DNA from: Fictibacillus phosphorivorans
GTDB lineage: Bacteria > Bacillota > Bacilli > Bacillales > Fictibacillaceae
DNA: 64,000 nucleotides
Reading direction: 5' to 3'
NCBI RefSeq assembly: GCF_001619875.1
Contig: NZ_LRFC01000001.1
Location: 558,001-622,000, forward strand
Positions 24,486-32,476 of this stretch are shown here, one piece after another (the stretch's first letter is position 1; the number at the start of each line of letters is the position of its first letter). A program made the translations under genes and the position numbers. The notes below the pieces were generated by a model. The model saw only the letters and a list, made by a program, of their open reading frames with translations. It had not been told where the DNA came from and made no database searches.

Positions 24486-25418
24486 TTTCAGTATAAAGAT
24501 CCCAACAAGCGAGTAGACGATTACTGTTGAAAACAAGATTGTCATATGAATAAGAGAATAGATGAAAAGGAGCTTTGCCCATTTCTCTGAATCTTTGTTT
24601 TTCTTGTAACCATAGATGCTGAGCACGAGCCAGCCAACGTTCATGAGCAGGGCAACTAACGTTAAACCTAAGCTTAATGGCAGAAATAAAAAGCTAGTTA
24701 AACTTAAGAGCACGAGATAGATATTGGTTTGCGTGTATGTTCTTTTTATACCTTTTACGACAGGAAGCATTGGGATTCGAGCCGCTTTGTATTCATCGTG
24801 ACGTCGAATCGCAATCGCATAAAAGTGTGGCATTTGCCAGATCACCTGGATGATGAATAATGCTACGATTGCTGGATGTGCAAGAGTACCAGTCATTGCC
24901 GCCCAGCCAATTAGCGGAGGCATTGCTCCAGAAATACTGCCGACTTCTGTGTTGTAGATTGTTCTGCGCTTCGTCCACATTGTATAGGGAACGACATAAA
25001 AGAACAGACCAAGAAAACCCAGCACTGCAGCAAGCGGCGTTGTGAATGCGAGCGCACAAATTCCAAGTATAGCCATAACAGAAGCAAGTGTTATGGCTGA
25101 TTTAATGTTAATCTCGCCCGTAACAGTAGGTCTTCCTTTTGTTCGTTCCATAATGGCATCGATGTCCCGGTCGTAAACGTTGTTAAACGTACCGGCAGCA
25201 CCAATGACTAAAATCGTACCGATCAAAACAAAAAGGACATCTAAAATCTTCGTGCCAGGATCGATATCGTACGTATATAAAGCCAGTGTAAGTCCCGCAA
25301 ACATGGGAACAAGGTTTGATTTAATAATCCCTGTTTTTACCGTTTGTGACAAGACCTCTGACCGTTTTTGTTTTTCTAAACTAACAGTTCTCTCCATACT
25401 ATAAGACACCATCTTCAC
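24483..25418 (-). CDS. ctaB: Protoheme IX farnesyltransferase (haem O synthase)
   Basis: A 311-residue polytopic UbiA-type prenyltransferase that adds farnesyl to haem B, the first step to haem A for cytochrome oxidase. The prenyl-diphosphate/Mg site is NNVYDRDIDAIMERTKGRP (residues 79-97), the key NxxxDxxxD motif; a second motif is HFYAIAIRRHDEYKAARIPM. About nine hydrophobic segments. Start is GTG at 25418 or ATG at 25412 or 25397; the sequence does not decide. It stands alone, away from ctaA and the oxidase genes. Confidence 0.93.
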   Translation of the reverse strand: MKMVSYSMERTVSLEKQKRSEVLSQTVKTGIIKSNLVPMFAGLTLALYTYDIDPGTKILDVLFVLIGTILVIGAAGTFNNVYDRDIDAIMERTKGRPTVTGEINIKSAITLASVMAILGICALAFTTPLAAVLGFLGLFFYVVPYTMWTKRRTIYNTEVGSISGAMPPLIGWAAMTGTLAHPAIVALFIIQVIWQMPHFYAIAIRRHDEYKAARIPMLPVVKGIKRTYTQTNIYLVLLSLTSFLFLPLSLGLTLVALLMNVGWLVLSIYGYKKNKDSEKWAKLLFIYSLIHMTILFSTVIVYSLVGIFILK

Positions 25419-25769
25419 AATATTTCTCTCTCTATATTATCCATATAGTGTAACCTTAAATCCACCTCTATTAAAGCACTAAATCTTTTCCCAGTACAAA
25501 TAATAGAACACCTGGTGACACATTACAAAAGACTTTTGTGAACGTTTTGTGAGGGTTGTGTGATGGAAATGTGATACAAACGCTTACGACGCTTGAGGTG
25601 TCTGGAATTTTTGCTGCTGCTTAATAAAAACGGGATTTACTCGACCAATAGTAGTAAACCATTCGAAAAAAACAAATATGAGACTAAAGTTGTCATTTGG
25701 AAAATTTTGAAACATTTCGTTTCTATTTGTCGTATTATTAGCTAGATAGTTAATGGGAGTGAAGTACAC
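25419..25769. promoter_or_regulatory. Intergenic region with tandem ResD-like sites upstream of ctaB
   Basis: Three direct repeats 11 bp apart, TTTTGTGA (25534), TTTTGTGA (25545) and TTGTGTGA (25556), resemble the TTTGTGAAT consensus of the ResD response regulator, which controls cytochrome biogenesis in Bacillus. They lie 115-145 bp upstream of ctaB and about 210 bp upstream of the divergent membrane protein gene. No other gene is seen here. Confidence 0.45.
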
Positions 25770-26042
25770 ATGGAATCCATCTTATCTGTTCTTGTTCTGG
25801 TATCCCTGATCTTCTCGATAATATATGTAGTTCGGCAAAGAAAGGCACAGGGTATAACCGGATTGAAAACAGCTTTAACATCAATCTGTTTCTTTTTAGT
25901 CGCGATTACGAACCTTTTGGCATACTGGTTTGATTTCCTTGGCATTTGGAGCTGGGTAAGCACAATAGGGTTGCTGCTGTTAGGTGCGTATTTTACAAAG
26001 TATTTGCACCCGGCTCACTCGAAAGATAGTGGGAGTGCCTGA
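25770..26042 (+). CDS. Small membrane protein, 90 aa
   Basis: It has three hydrophobic segments (about residues 4-21, 34-54 and 60-75), a QRKAQGITGLKT loop and a C-terminal tail ending in KDSGSA. GGGAGTGAAG precedes the ATG. It is divergent from ctaB across a region with ResD-like sites. No family recognised. Confidence 0.6.
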   Translation: MESILSVLVLVSLIFSIIYVVRQRKAQGITGLKTALTSICFFLVAITNLLAYWFDFLGIWSWVSTIGLLLLGAYFTKYLHPAHSKDSGSA

Positions 26043-26061
26043 TAGGTAGCTGATACATAGC

Positions 26062-26140
26062 TAACGTGAAATTTTTGGGTATAGCTTGAATATATTGAGA
26101 TTAATGTGAAATTAATGTAATTAACGTGAACGTGAAATTA
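26062..26140. repeat. 20-bp period intergenic array (TTAACGTGAA type)
   Basis: Words TAACGTGAA, GCTTGAA, TAATGTGAA and TAACGTGAA have their GTGAA/TTGAA at 26066, 26086, 26106 and 26126, exactly 20 bp apart. This is the reverse complement of the word used at 4.24-4.33 kb. Confidence 0.65.
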
Positions 26141-26272
26141 ATTTACGCATGCATTTTTAAATTTTCGGTTATTGTTCATCTCAGAAAGTTTTTTTATGAT
26201 TGCTATAAACCAAAGAGGTATGCCGTTTATTAAAAAGTGAATAACAACTAAATGCATTAAAGAGGTGAGAGC

Positions 26273-26476
26273 ATGCCGCATGACGAAAACACAAACTTTC
26301 CGACAAAATTAGCAAAACCTGCTCAACGAGCACTTGCTTCTGCGGGGATCGTTTCCCTCGAACAATTAGCTGATTGGACTGAAACAGACCTTATGAAGTT
26401 ACACGGAATGGGTCCAAAAGCATTGAAACAGCTGCTGGATGCACTAGAAGAAAAAGGACTATCGATTAAAAAGTAA
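26273..26476 (+). CDS. Helix-hairpin-helix protein related to the RNA polymerase alpha C-terminal domain, 67 aa
   Basis: A 67-residue basic protein preceded by AAAGAGGTGAG. The sequence LAKPAQRALASAGIVSLEQL followed by ADWTETDLMKLHGMGPKALK is the helix-hairpin-helix arrangement of the RNA polymerase alpha C-terminal domain and of related small proteins, with the HGMGPK hairpin contacting DNA backbone. It is small enough to be the domain alone. It may bind DNA non-specifically; no partner gene is evident. Confidence 0.7.
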   Translation: MPHDENTNFPTKLAKPAQRALASAGIVSLEQLADWTETDLMKLHGMGPKALKQLLDALEEKGLSIKK

Positions 26477-26585
26477 GAAAGTGCTATATACAAAATATCA
26501 ACAGGTTTGAAAATTAATATCGATGTTGAGGGACTTCTTAAATTTGATTATAAGTCCAGCAAAATGAAATAACGGGGGACAAACC

Positions 26586-26909
26586 ATGAATGATCCATAC
26601 CCAGAATTTATTTACTTACGTCCGATTTTTATAGCATTCATTATTATTCTTTTCATAGTATTAGCTGCGATAAGTATTCAAAGAAAAAATAAGTTTCTTA
26701 ATCATTTCAGTTTCTACAGCATTACATTAATTTGTTTGATTATTCCAACGATTACATTGACCGCATCAGGTTATATCGTCGACGATTATAACCTAGGTGG
26801 TGACGAGATTTCATTTTATATGTGGATGGCTATTGTAGGGTTATCTGTCTTTAACACGTTTGTTTTTCTTATAAAAGATGGTCGTGAAAAGGAGGCCATT
26901 AACCGATGA
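26586..26909 (+). CDS. Membrane protein of unknown function, 107 aa
   Basis: It has three hydrophobic segments (about residues 10-28, 38-58 and 76-95). The loop GYIVDDYNLGGDEISFY is acidic and probably outside. ACGGGGGAC precedes the ATG by about 6 bp. The stop overlaps the start of the next membrane gene (ATGA), so the two are translated together and may form a pair. I do not recognise either. Confidence 0.6.
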   Translation: MNDPYPEFIYLRPIFIAFIIILFIVLAAISIQRKNKFLNHFSFYSITLICLIIPTITLTASGYIVDDYNLGGDEISFYMWMAIVGLSVFNTFVFLIKDGREKEAINR

Positions 26910-27163
26910 CTTTGCGTTTCCCTATTATCTTTGCTTTATTTATGCTTGTTGGCCCTATTATGAAATTCTTTATTCCAAAGACCTGGGAAGTATGGCAATA
27001 TGCTTTATTATCAGGTGTTACAGTAGGTATCCTGATCTGGGGATTTTATAAAATAGGTCTTGATAAGAAAACTGTGCCAATCTGGCTAGGTGTATCAATG
27101 ATAATAGCAGCATTTTTTGGTTCGATCTATCTAGCCGAATTACACGAGCCACAAATACAATAG
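26906..27163 (+). CDS. Membrane protein of unknown function, 85 aa
   Basis: It starts in the ATGA overlap with the preceding membrane gene; AAAGGAGG lies inside that gene. Three hydrophobic segments (about residues 5-20, 30-48 and 60-77) are separated by short loops (IPKTWEVWQ, KIGLDKKTVP). A terminator follows. No family recognised. Confidence 0.6.
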   Translation: MTLRFPIIFALFMLVGPIMKFFIPKTWEVWQYALLSGVTVGILIWGFYKIGLDKKTVPIWLGVSMIIAAFFGSIYLAELHEPQIQ

Positions 27164-27166
27164 TAA

Positions 27167-27196
27167 AAGTTGGTCCTCGTCAGGGACCAACTTTTT
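27167..27196. terminator. Bidirectional terminator
   Basis: AAAGTTGGTCC and GGGACCAACTTTTT pair around a 5-nt loop between convergent genes. Confidence 0.88.
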
Positions 27197-27201
27197 GTAT
27201 A

Positions 27202-27513
27202 TTATCCCTCACCCAAAAACTCAGCAAAATAAAGCAACCATACTTTCTTTACTGTATATCTTCTGAGTTCCCCCTGTGTGGCTTTTTCAACAGGAGGATC
27301 TGTTAAGAGGTAAACCTTCTTGTTGGCTCGCTCAAATTCTTCCTTATCATCCTTACTCACCAGTTTATCTTCTTCTATCTCGGTAACAATTGCTTTAATA
27401 GGATATCCCATAAAAAACACGTGGGTACGTAAAGCAAGTTGTGGTGATAGGTGTAATGCGATAAAAATAATGGCTATCGACAAAAAAATTTTAATCTCTG
27501 TTCTCTTTTTCAT
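27202..27513 (-). CDS. Membrane-anchored protein of unknown function, 103 aa
   Basis: The N-terminus ([20 protein letters not shown]) is a signal anchor; the remaining 75 residues are charged and probably outside the membrane, with ERANKKVYLLTDPP and RRYTVKKVWLLYFAEF. The start overlaps the stop of the Nudix gene (ATGA), so it is translated with it. No family recognised. Confidence 0.55.
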   Translation of the reverse strand: MKKRTEIKIFLSIAIIFIALHLSPQLALRTHVFFMGYPIKAIVTEIEEDKLVSKDDKEEFERANKKVYLLTDPPVEKATQGELRRYTVKKVWLLYFAEFLGEG

Positions 27514-27935
27514 TGATTAACGGATAAAGATTGAAGGAATTTTACTTTTTCTAATTCACCTAAGATAGCAACAGGAAGCAAGTTCCGCATTTCTTCTTTT
27601 AAAACCCACATATAATTCGAATGTTCTTCAGACAACAAGACATCTGAGGAAGAGGACTGGCAGAAATACGTGATTAATACTACTTTTCTCAAAGGATCTG
27701 TAAAGAAAGATGTGGCGTACAAGATGTGATCGACAGTTACCGAAAGGCCGGTTTCTTCCTTCACTTCACGAATGAGTGCAGCTTCAATCTCTTCCTCAAA
27801 CTCAATCTTACCACCAGGGAATTCCCATGTTCCCGCTCCGATCTCGTCATCATCTGAACGTTTTACGATTAATACTTTCTCCTCTGCTTCGATAACAGCT
27901 TTTACTACAACATGAATCTCGTTTTCTAGTGTCAT
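27510..27935 (-). CDS. Nudix hydrolase (MutT-like)
   Basis: A 141-residue hydrolase of nucleoside-diphosphate-linked compounds. ATG at 27935 is preferred: GGGG lies 8 bp upstream and family similarity starts there (IHVVVKAVIEAEEKVLIVKR). The Nudix box runs over residues 41-63 (GGKIEFEEEIEAALIREVKE followed by ETG) with the REVKEE metal-binding core intact. FPGG just before it and the small size fit MutT/NUDT1-like (d)NTP sanitising enzymes, but substrate cannot be fixed. It is followed by the overlapping membrane-anchored gene. Confidence 0.9.
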   Translation of the reverse strand: MTLENEIHVVVKAVIEAEEKVLIVKRSDDDEIGAGTWEFPGGKIEFEEEIEAALIREVKEETGLSVTVDHILYATSFFTDPLRKVVLITYFCQSSSSDVLLSEEHSNYMWVLKEEMRNLLPVAILGELEKVKFLQSLSVNQ

Positions 27936-28021
27936 CTTTAGATCCCCGATTCTTATGGAATATTTTTCTTTTTCATAGTAGCATATGGGAATACAGATTT
28001 TATCATTTTCGGGGTGAAGAA

Positions 28022-28582
28022 ATGAAACTCGTATTATTATTTGGACCACAAGCTGTGGGAAAAATGACAGTCGGACATGAATTAGAGAAGTTGACAGATT
28101 TGAAACTCTTTCACAATCATATGACCATTGATCTTGTTACTCCTTTTTTTGATTATGGGTCAAAAGAGGGAAAAAGGTTGGTCAATTTATTCCGCTCTGA
28201 AATTTTTGAGGCGTTTGCTAAGAGTAATCAATATGGAATGATTTTTACATATGTATGGGCGTTCAACTTTCAAAGTGACTGGGACTTTGTTGAGAATGTG
28301 TGTCAGGTGTTTGAGCAAGAAGGAGCAGAGATTTTCTTTGTGGAACTAGAGTCGGATTTACATACTAGACTCGAACGAAACATTACGCCACATCGACTTG
28401 AACACAAGCCGACGAAACGAAATATTGAATGGTCAGAGAATGACCTAAAAACATCTATGGATAAATACAGGTTGAACTCTCATGATGGAGAGATTCAAAA
28501 GAAAAACTACCTGCGAATAAATAATACACATTTAAGTGCTGAAGAAGTAGGAATACAGATTAAGGCAACATTTAACCTATAA
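28022..28582 (+). CDS. P-loop kinase-like ATPase (shikimate/nucleotide kinase-like)
   Basis: A 186-residue P-loop protein starting at the ATG at 28022. Walker A is LLFGPQAVGKMTVG (residues 5-18) with Met then Thr after the Lys, a variant common in small AAA_18/AAA_33-type kinases. FHNHMTIDLVTPFFDYG and ESDLHTRLERNITPHRLEHK (lid region) are the other informative blocks. It probably phosphorylates a small molecule or nucleotide. Monocistronic, with a terminator directly after. Confidence 0.75.
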   Translation: MKLVLLFGPQAVGKMTVGHELEKLTDLKLFHNHMTIDLVTPFFDYGSKEGKRLVNLFRSEIFEAFAKSNQYGMIFTYVWAFNFQSDWDFVENVCQVFEQEGAEIFFVELESDLHTRLERNITPHRLEHKPTKRNIEWSENDLKTSMDKYRLNSHDGEIQKKNYLRINNTHLSAEEVGIQIKATFNL

Positions 28583-28607
28583 AAAGGACCTGAATGGGTC
28601 CTTTTTT
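28581..28607. terminator. Bidirectional terminator
   Basis: AAAAAGGACC and GGTCCTTTTTT pair around TGAATG. Confidence 0.85.
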
Positions 28608-28623
28608 ATGTCTTATAATGTGG

Positions 28624-29562
28624 TTACTCATTTTCCCAATTCAATGGTGGCTTGACTAACTGCGGTGCATACCCTAGTTCTTCTGCAGCAGCCACGATGA
28701 ACTCTTTTCTAAAGAAAAAGCTTCTGTGATAGACAATTTGGTTGTTTTCCACTTCTTGATATTGAATGTCATGAATGAGTGGACCTTGATCTGATGAAGC
28801 GAGCACAACGATAACTGGTTTACCCCATAATAGTAACTGGATAGCCTGATGACCTGGCAGGCCATATGCGAGAGAGCCCTCGCGTATTTCGTTCTTGTTC
28901 ACTTCTAAAAAGCCTAACGATGCTTCGTAATGAGCATGATCACTGATTAGTGAGAGCATTCCTTCTAAATCACCATCGTTAAATGCGTTCAAGTAAGCTT
29001 GAATAACCTTTGATTTTTCTGGTGTTTCTTTGGATTTTGGTTTTCTAGGTGCGTGCTTATTCTCTTGAAGCTTTGTTTTCATTCTGCGAGTTGTAGCATA
29101 AACAGCTCCAGGAGTCGTCTTAATGATACTCGCCACTTCTTCAGCTTTAAAGCGAAAGATCTCCATCAACAAAAATACAGCAGTCTGCCTTGGTGTAAAA
29201 AGTTCATAAAGCTTTTCGAGCGCTTCTACTAAGTCAAGTGAGTCCGCAAACTCTTCAATCGGTTCATGTTCTTCATCTAAAACACCGAGAGATCGCTTTT
29301 CTCTACGACAATGGTCAATCCAGGCATTTGTGGCCGTTCGATAAAGATAGGACTTAAGATTAGTAGGTTGCCACCTCGTATATAAACCGCCAAGTGCTTT
29401 AAGCATTGTCTCTTGGAACAAGTCTTCGCCATCCCATGGGGAACCAGTGAGATATCTGCAATATTTCCATAAAGCGTCACTGAATTCCTGAATCTCTTTA
29501 TCAAATCTTTGGCGAAGTTCATTAGATTGAGCATGTAGTGTGTTGGTTGTAGATTGTGACAA
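28624..29562 (-). CDS. ECF-type RNA polymerase sigma factor with NTF2-like C-terminal domain
   Basis: About 312 residues. I prefer the TTG start at 29562 because AAGGGAG lies 7 bp before it; the ATG 18 bp upstream would overlap this site. Region 2 includes YCRYLTGSPWDGEDLFQETM and LKSYLYRTATNAWIDHCRR; region 4 includes LFTPRQTAVFLLMEIFRFKA and GAVYATTRRMKTKL. After residue 190 follows a SnoaL/NTF2-like domain (AYLNAFNDGDLEGMLSLISD), as in SigJ/ECF41-like factors whose tail controls activity without a separate anti-sigma. No anti-sigma gene is adjacent, consistent with this. Confidence 0.88.
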   Translation of the reverse strand: MSQSTTNTLHAQSNELRQRFDKEIQEFSDALWKYCRYLTGSPWDGEDLFQETMLKALGGLYTRWQPTNLKSYLYRTATNAWIDHCRREKRSLGVLDEEHEPIEEFADSLDLVEALEKLYELFTPRQTAVFLLMEIFRFKAEEVASIIKTTPGAVYATTRRMKTKLQENKHAPRKPKSKETPEKSKVIQAYLNAFNDGDLEGMLSLISDHAHYEASLGFLEVNKNEIREGSLAYGLPGHQAIQLLLWGKPVIVVLASSDQGPLIHDIQYQEVENNQIVYHRSFFFRKEFIVAAAEELGYAPQLVKPPLNWENE

Positions 29563-29723
29563 ATAAAAAACTCCCTTCATTTTTACCTTTCACTATGTAC
29601 AACGAAATCTCTACTGTTAATTATACGCTTTTACAGAAATTTTTTTGGGAGAAGTTGAAAGGGAAATGTGGTAGCTGAATTGGATAAAAGTTACAATGTG
29701 AATTATGAAGGAGTGAAAGGTAT

Positions 29724-30497
29724 ATGCATAAAGTACTTGAAACACTAAAAAACGTTAAAACAGATCAAGTAGGTATAATTATCTATTCAACTAAACAAAA
29801 GAAAATTGCACTTTCATTAAATCCTGAATTAATTTTACCTTTAGCTTCAGCCGCCAAAGTTATTGTTGGCTTCTGCGTGGCTAGATGGGTAGAAAACGGT
29901 ATGTACCATTGGGATGATATGATTGAGGAGTATCAGCTCGACCCAGAAGAAAATAGTGCTATGTTTTATCCCCATTTCCAAGATAGAGATTCTATTCCTT
30001 TAGGTGATCTCGTTGAAGTAATGATCGCTTGCCACGATAGTATGGCTGCCAATAGTATAGTTAAATTTTGCGGTGGGTGGGAAAAGATGAATTATGAAAT
30101 TAATAGAACTTATAACAATATACAGATCACATCCAATCCAAGAGACTTAGAAAATAAAGGTGAAATTGGACAAATACTTAAGGTATTAAGTTCGATTTAT
30201 TCAGGTTATCAAACAGATCCTGAAATATGGAAACCCATTGTGAATGGGCTTGTGCGTCCTATAGATCATCTTGAAGGTATCCCAGACCATTATTTGAATC
30301 ATATGAGTGGAGGCCTAGATAATCTGGTAGTGGATATCGGACTGCTAGGTGAATTTAATCAACATCCTTTTCTCTATGTACTAGGTGCAAGTGGTCTTCC
30401 TAATCGTTATACAGACACCTATTCAGATGAAAGAATAGTAGAGTCTATAAAGTTACTGTACAAAGAATACAACAAACAAAGAAAAGTAATTATCTAA
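29724..30497 (+). CDS. Class A beta-lactamase-like serine hydrolase, no signal peptide
   Basis: A 257-residue protein of the beta-lactamase-related (COG2367) family. The active-site SxxK is Ser42-Ala-Ala-Lys45 (LPLASAAKVIVG); the second element is HDSMAAN at 103-109, where SDN would be; MSGGLDN near residue 197 replaces KTG. The substitutions and the lack of any signal peptide argue against a normal secreted beta-lactamase; it is more likely a cytoplasmic esterase or amidase-like relative, possibly inactive against beta-lactams. It is followed 12 bp later by an APH-like kinase gene, so the two may form an operon. Confidence 0.75.
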   Translation: MHKVLETLKNVKTDQVGIIIYSTKQKKIALSLNPELILPLASAAKVIVGFCVARWVENGMYHWDDMIEEYQLDPEENSAMFYPHFQDRDSIPLGDLVEVMIACHDSMAANSIVKFCGGWEKMNYEINRTYNNIQITSNPRDLENKGEIGQILKVLSSIYSGYQTDPEIWKPIVNGLVRPIDHLEGIPDHYLNHMSGGLDNLVVDIGLLGEFNQHPFLYVLGASGLPNRYTDTYSDERIVESIKLLYKEYNKQRKVII

Positions 30498-30509
30498 AGG
30501 GGAAATGGA

Positions 30510-31424
30510 ATGAGCGGAATACTTCCTGAAACATTTATTAAGACGATAAAAGGCATCCACGGAGACAAAGCTTCAGCGTGGCTGGAGAATTTTGAACAGT
30601 TGATTACAGACTGCGAAAAGCGCTATCATCTAAAGATTCAAACACCGTTTGCCCTTTCATACAATTTTGTTGCTCCTGCTATCCGAAATGATGGTAAAGA
30701 GGTAGTTGTGAAAATCGTGCTTTCCCGTCATAAATTCCAAGCTGAACAAAAAGCGCTTCAGCTGATGAAAGGAAAAAGCATTGTTAAAGTGTTGGAGTAT
30801 GAAGTAGAACGCGGGATTATGATTTTAGAACGGTTGGACCCAGGGCATACATTGGCCGAATTACAGGATGACGAAGATGCAACCCAAATTGCTGCAAACG
30901 TTATGAAGAAAAACATGATTCCAGCACCACTTCACTCGAATCTTCCGACAGCATTAGATCGAGAAAATAGCCTGAAAAGAATTTACAAAAACAATGGCTA
31001 TGGTCCTATCCCAAAAGAAACGATTGAAGAGGCGCTGCACATTTTTGCACATCTAAACGCGTCAATCGATAAGCAGTATTTACTTCATGGAGATCTTCAT
31101 CATTACAACATTTTGAAGAGTGAGGAATCATGGGTTGCGATTGATCCAAAGGGGTTGATTGGCGACCGTGAATACGAAGTGGTGCAATATCTTCTCAATA
31201 AATTGCCAGAAAATGAAGTGGAAAAGATTACAGAAAAAAGAATTGATATTTTCGTAGAGAATTTAAATTTAGACAAAGAGAGGGTTTTATTAAGAACGTA
31301 TTCTCATGCTGTATTAGCAACCTGCTGGACGGTGGAAGATGGCAATTACAGCGAGAATTTTTTCAGGACCATTCATTTATTTAGAGACCTGTGTGATACA
31401 TACAATTTAAGAAGAAGCTTTTAA
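30510..31424 (+). CDS. Aminoglycoside/hydroxyurea-type phosphotransferase (APH(6)-like kinase)
   Basis: A 304-residue kinase of the APH fold. VVVKIVLSRHKFQAEQKALQ carries the ATP-binding Lys and Glu; ILERLDPGHTLAEL is the hinge; the catalytic loop is HGDLHHYNIL (193-202) and the Mg-binding Asp is in AIDPKGLIGDREYE (from 210). The pattern fits the streptomycin-6-kinase/hydroxyurea (APH_6_hur) family. Many chromosomal members do not give resistance, so this should not be read as a resistance gene without evidence. AAAGGGGAAA precedes the ATG. Confidence 0.85.
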   Translation: MSGILPETFIKTIKGIHGDKASAWLENFEQLITDCEKRYHLKIQTPFALSYNFVAPAIRNDGKEVVVKIVLSRHKFQAEQKALQLMKGKSIVKVLEYEVERGIMILERLDPGHTLAELQDDEDATQIAANVMKKNMIPAPLHSNLPTALDRENSLKRIYKNNGYGPIPKETIEEALHIFAHLNASIDKQYLLHGDLHHYNILKSEESWVAIDPKGLIGDREYEVVQYLLNKLPENEVEKITEKRIDIFVENLNLDKERVLLRTYSHAVLATCWTVEDGNYSENFFRTIHLFRDLCDTYNLRRSF

Positions 31425-31475
31425 AAGAGATTGATATTTCTTTCACTAATATGTGATTGAAAAGGGGATGGTTTG

Positions 31476-31757
31476 ATGAGAAGGTTAAAAAGCTTTTTCT
31501 TTAAGCGCGGCAAAAATAACATCGGAGAGCTGTTAAGTCTCTTAGTCGTTTTTTCTGGCCTACAATTCGTAAATTACACTGTAATACGAAACAATCTTCT
31601 ACTTTTTATCCCGCTTATTTTAAGTATCATTGTAATCTTTAGAATATGCGATACATGGTTTGATCAGTTACTAGGTAATAAGAACAAAGTGATTGGAACA
31701 GGCTCATACTTTTTTGTCATTTTCCTCTTTATCATCGTGACGACGTATATTGGCTAG
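31476..31757 (+). CDS. Small membrane protein, 93 aa
   Basis: Starts at ATG 31476 with AAGGGG upstream. The N-terminus is basic (MRRLKSFFFKRGKNNIGEL); three hydrophobic segments follow (about residues 20-35, 42-58 and 74-92). Its stop overlaps the AGGAG of the next small gene. No family recognised. Confidence 0.6.
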   Translation: MRRLKSFFFKRGKNNIGELLSLLVVFSGLQFVNYTVIRNNLLLFIPLILSIIVIFRICDTWFDQLLGNKNKVIGTGSYFFVIFLFIIVTTYIG

Positions 31758-31769
31758 GAGAACATTACT

Positions 31770-31937
31770 TTGACCATTCTAGATAGCTTTTTTACAGCCG
31801 CGGCAATTGTATTGTGTTTTGTTCTATTTGAAAAAGAAAGGTACAAGGGGCCTTTATTAAGAAAAGTTTACATTCTTTCCGTTGAACTATTGATCATGTC
31901 ATTTCTTATTTACTTTATAGACAAACTATTAAGCTAG
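31770..31937 (+). CDS. Small membrane protein, 55 aa, TTG start
   Basis: TTG at 31770 is preceded by TAGGAG at 9 bp and gives a 55-residue protein with two hydrophobic segments (DSFFTAAAIVLCFVLFE and VELLIMSFLIYFIDKLL) linked by a basic loop (KERYKGPLLRKVY). Tight spacing from the gene before (12 bp) and to the gene after (13 bp) supports a real, cotranscribed gene. Function unknown. Confidence 0.6.
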   Translation: MTILDSFFTAAAIVLCFVLFEKERYKGPLLRKVYILSVELLIMSFLIYFIDKLLS

Positions 31938-31950
31938 TTGGTGAAGAACA

Positions 31951-32433
31951 TTGTCAGCTTATTGGAAGTACTTTCTATACATCATCGAACACAAATTAAA
32001 TGTTTTCATAGAATGCTGGAGAGAAGGGCTATACTTACAAGCATTCACACATGATATATCTAAGTTTCATCCTGTTGAGTTCTTTCCATATGCCAGGAAG
32101 TTTTACTCGAACAAAAAGGTGGATGAGGTTGAATGGCAGAAAGCCTGGCTGCATCATCAGCATCATAATAAACATCATTGGAACTATTGGGTTGTTGATC
32201 AGGTTAAAAGAGAAGCCGTTCCTATTCCGAGAAAATACATATTCGAAATGATCTGTGATTATCGTTCTTTATCAAGAAAATGGGGAAGAAAAAGGACAGA
32301 CACCAATATTTCCGAACGGCTTATTCTGAACTTGCAGACTGAAAAAGTAATTCTGCACCCAGATACAAGGAGAGAGTGTGAATTCTTTATTCGAAAAATG
32401 AAAATGGAAAATAAAAATAGTAAGGCCACATAA
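31951..32433 (+). CDS. DUF5662-family protein
   Basis: A 160-residue soluble protein with a TTG start at 31951 (GGTGAAG upstream). The many His/Trp residues are striking: FTHDISKFHPVEFFPYARKF and WLHHQHHNKHHWNYWV, followed by EMICDYRSLSRKWG. This THDxSKF...HHxxNxHHWxYW pattern is that of the DUF5662 family as I recall it, reminiscent of HD-type metal phosphohydrolases. It probably binds metal; no activity is known to me. It ends a run of three tightly spaced genes, with a terminator next. Confidence 0.7.
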   Translation: MSAYWKYFLYIIEHKLNVFIECWREGLYLQAFTHDISKFHPVEFFPYARKFYSNKKVDEVEWQKAWLHHQHHNKHHWNYWVVDQVKREAVPIPRKYIFEMICDYRSLSRKWGRKRTDTNISERLILNLQTEKVILHPDTRRECEFFIRKMKMENKNSKAT

Positions 32434-32436
32434 CTA

Positions 32437-32470
32437 AGGACCTGAATGATCAAAATTCAGATCCTTTTTT
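32437..32470. terminator. Bidirectional terminator
   Basis: AAGGACCTGAAT and ATTCAGATCCTTTTTT pair with one mismatch around GATCAAA. Confidence 0.8.
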
Positions 32471-32476
32471 CTATGC

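Noticed and set aside
25584-25769. Minus-strand open frame of 61 codons upstream of the small membrane gene
   Set aside because: Low-complexity AT-rich sequence, no ribosome-binding site, and it covers the promoter of the plus-strand gene.
30510-31424. Calling the APH-like kinase an antibiotic resistance gene
   Set aside because: Family fold alone does not show resistance; there is no mobile context and chromosomal members often have other substrates.
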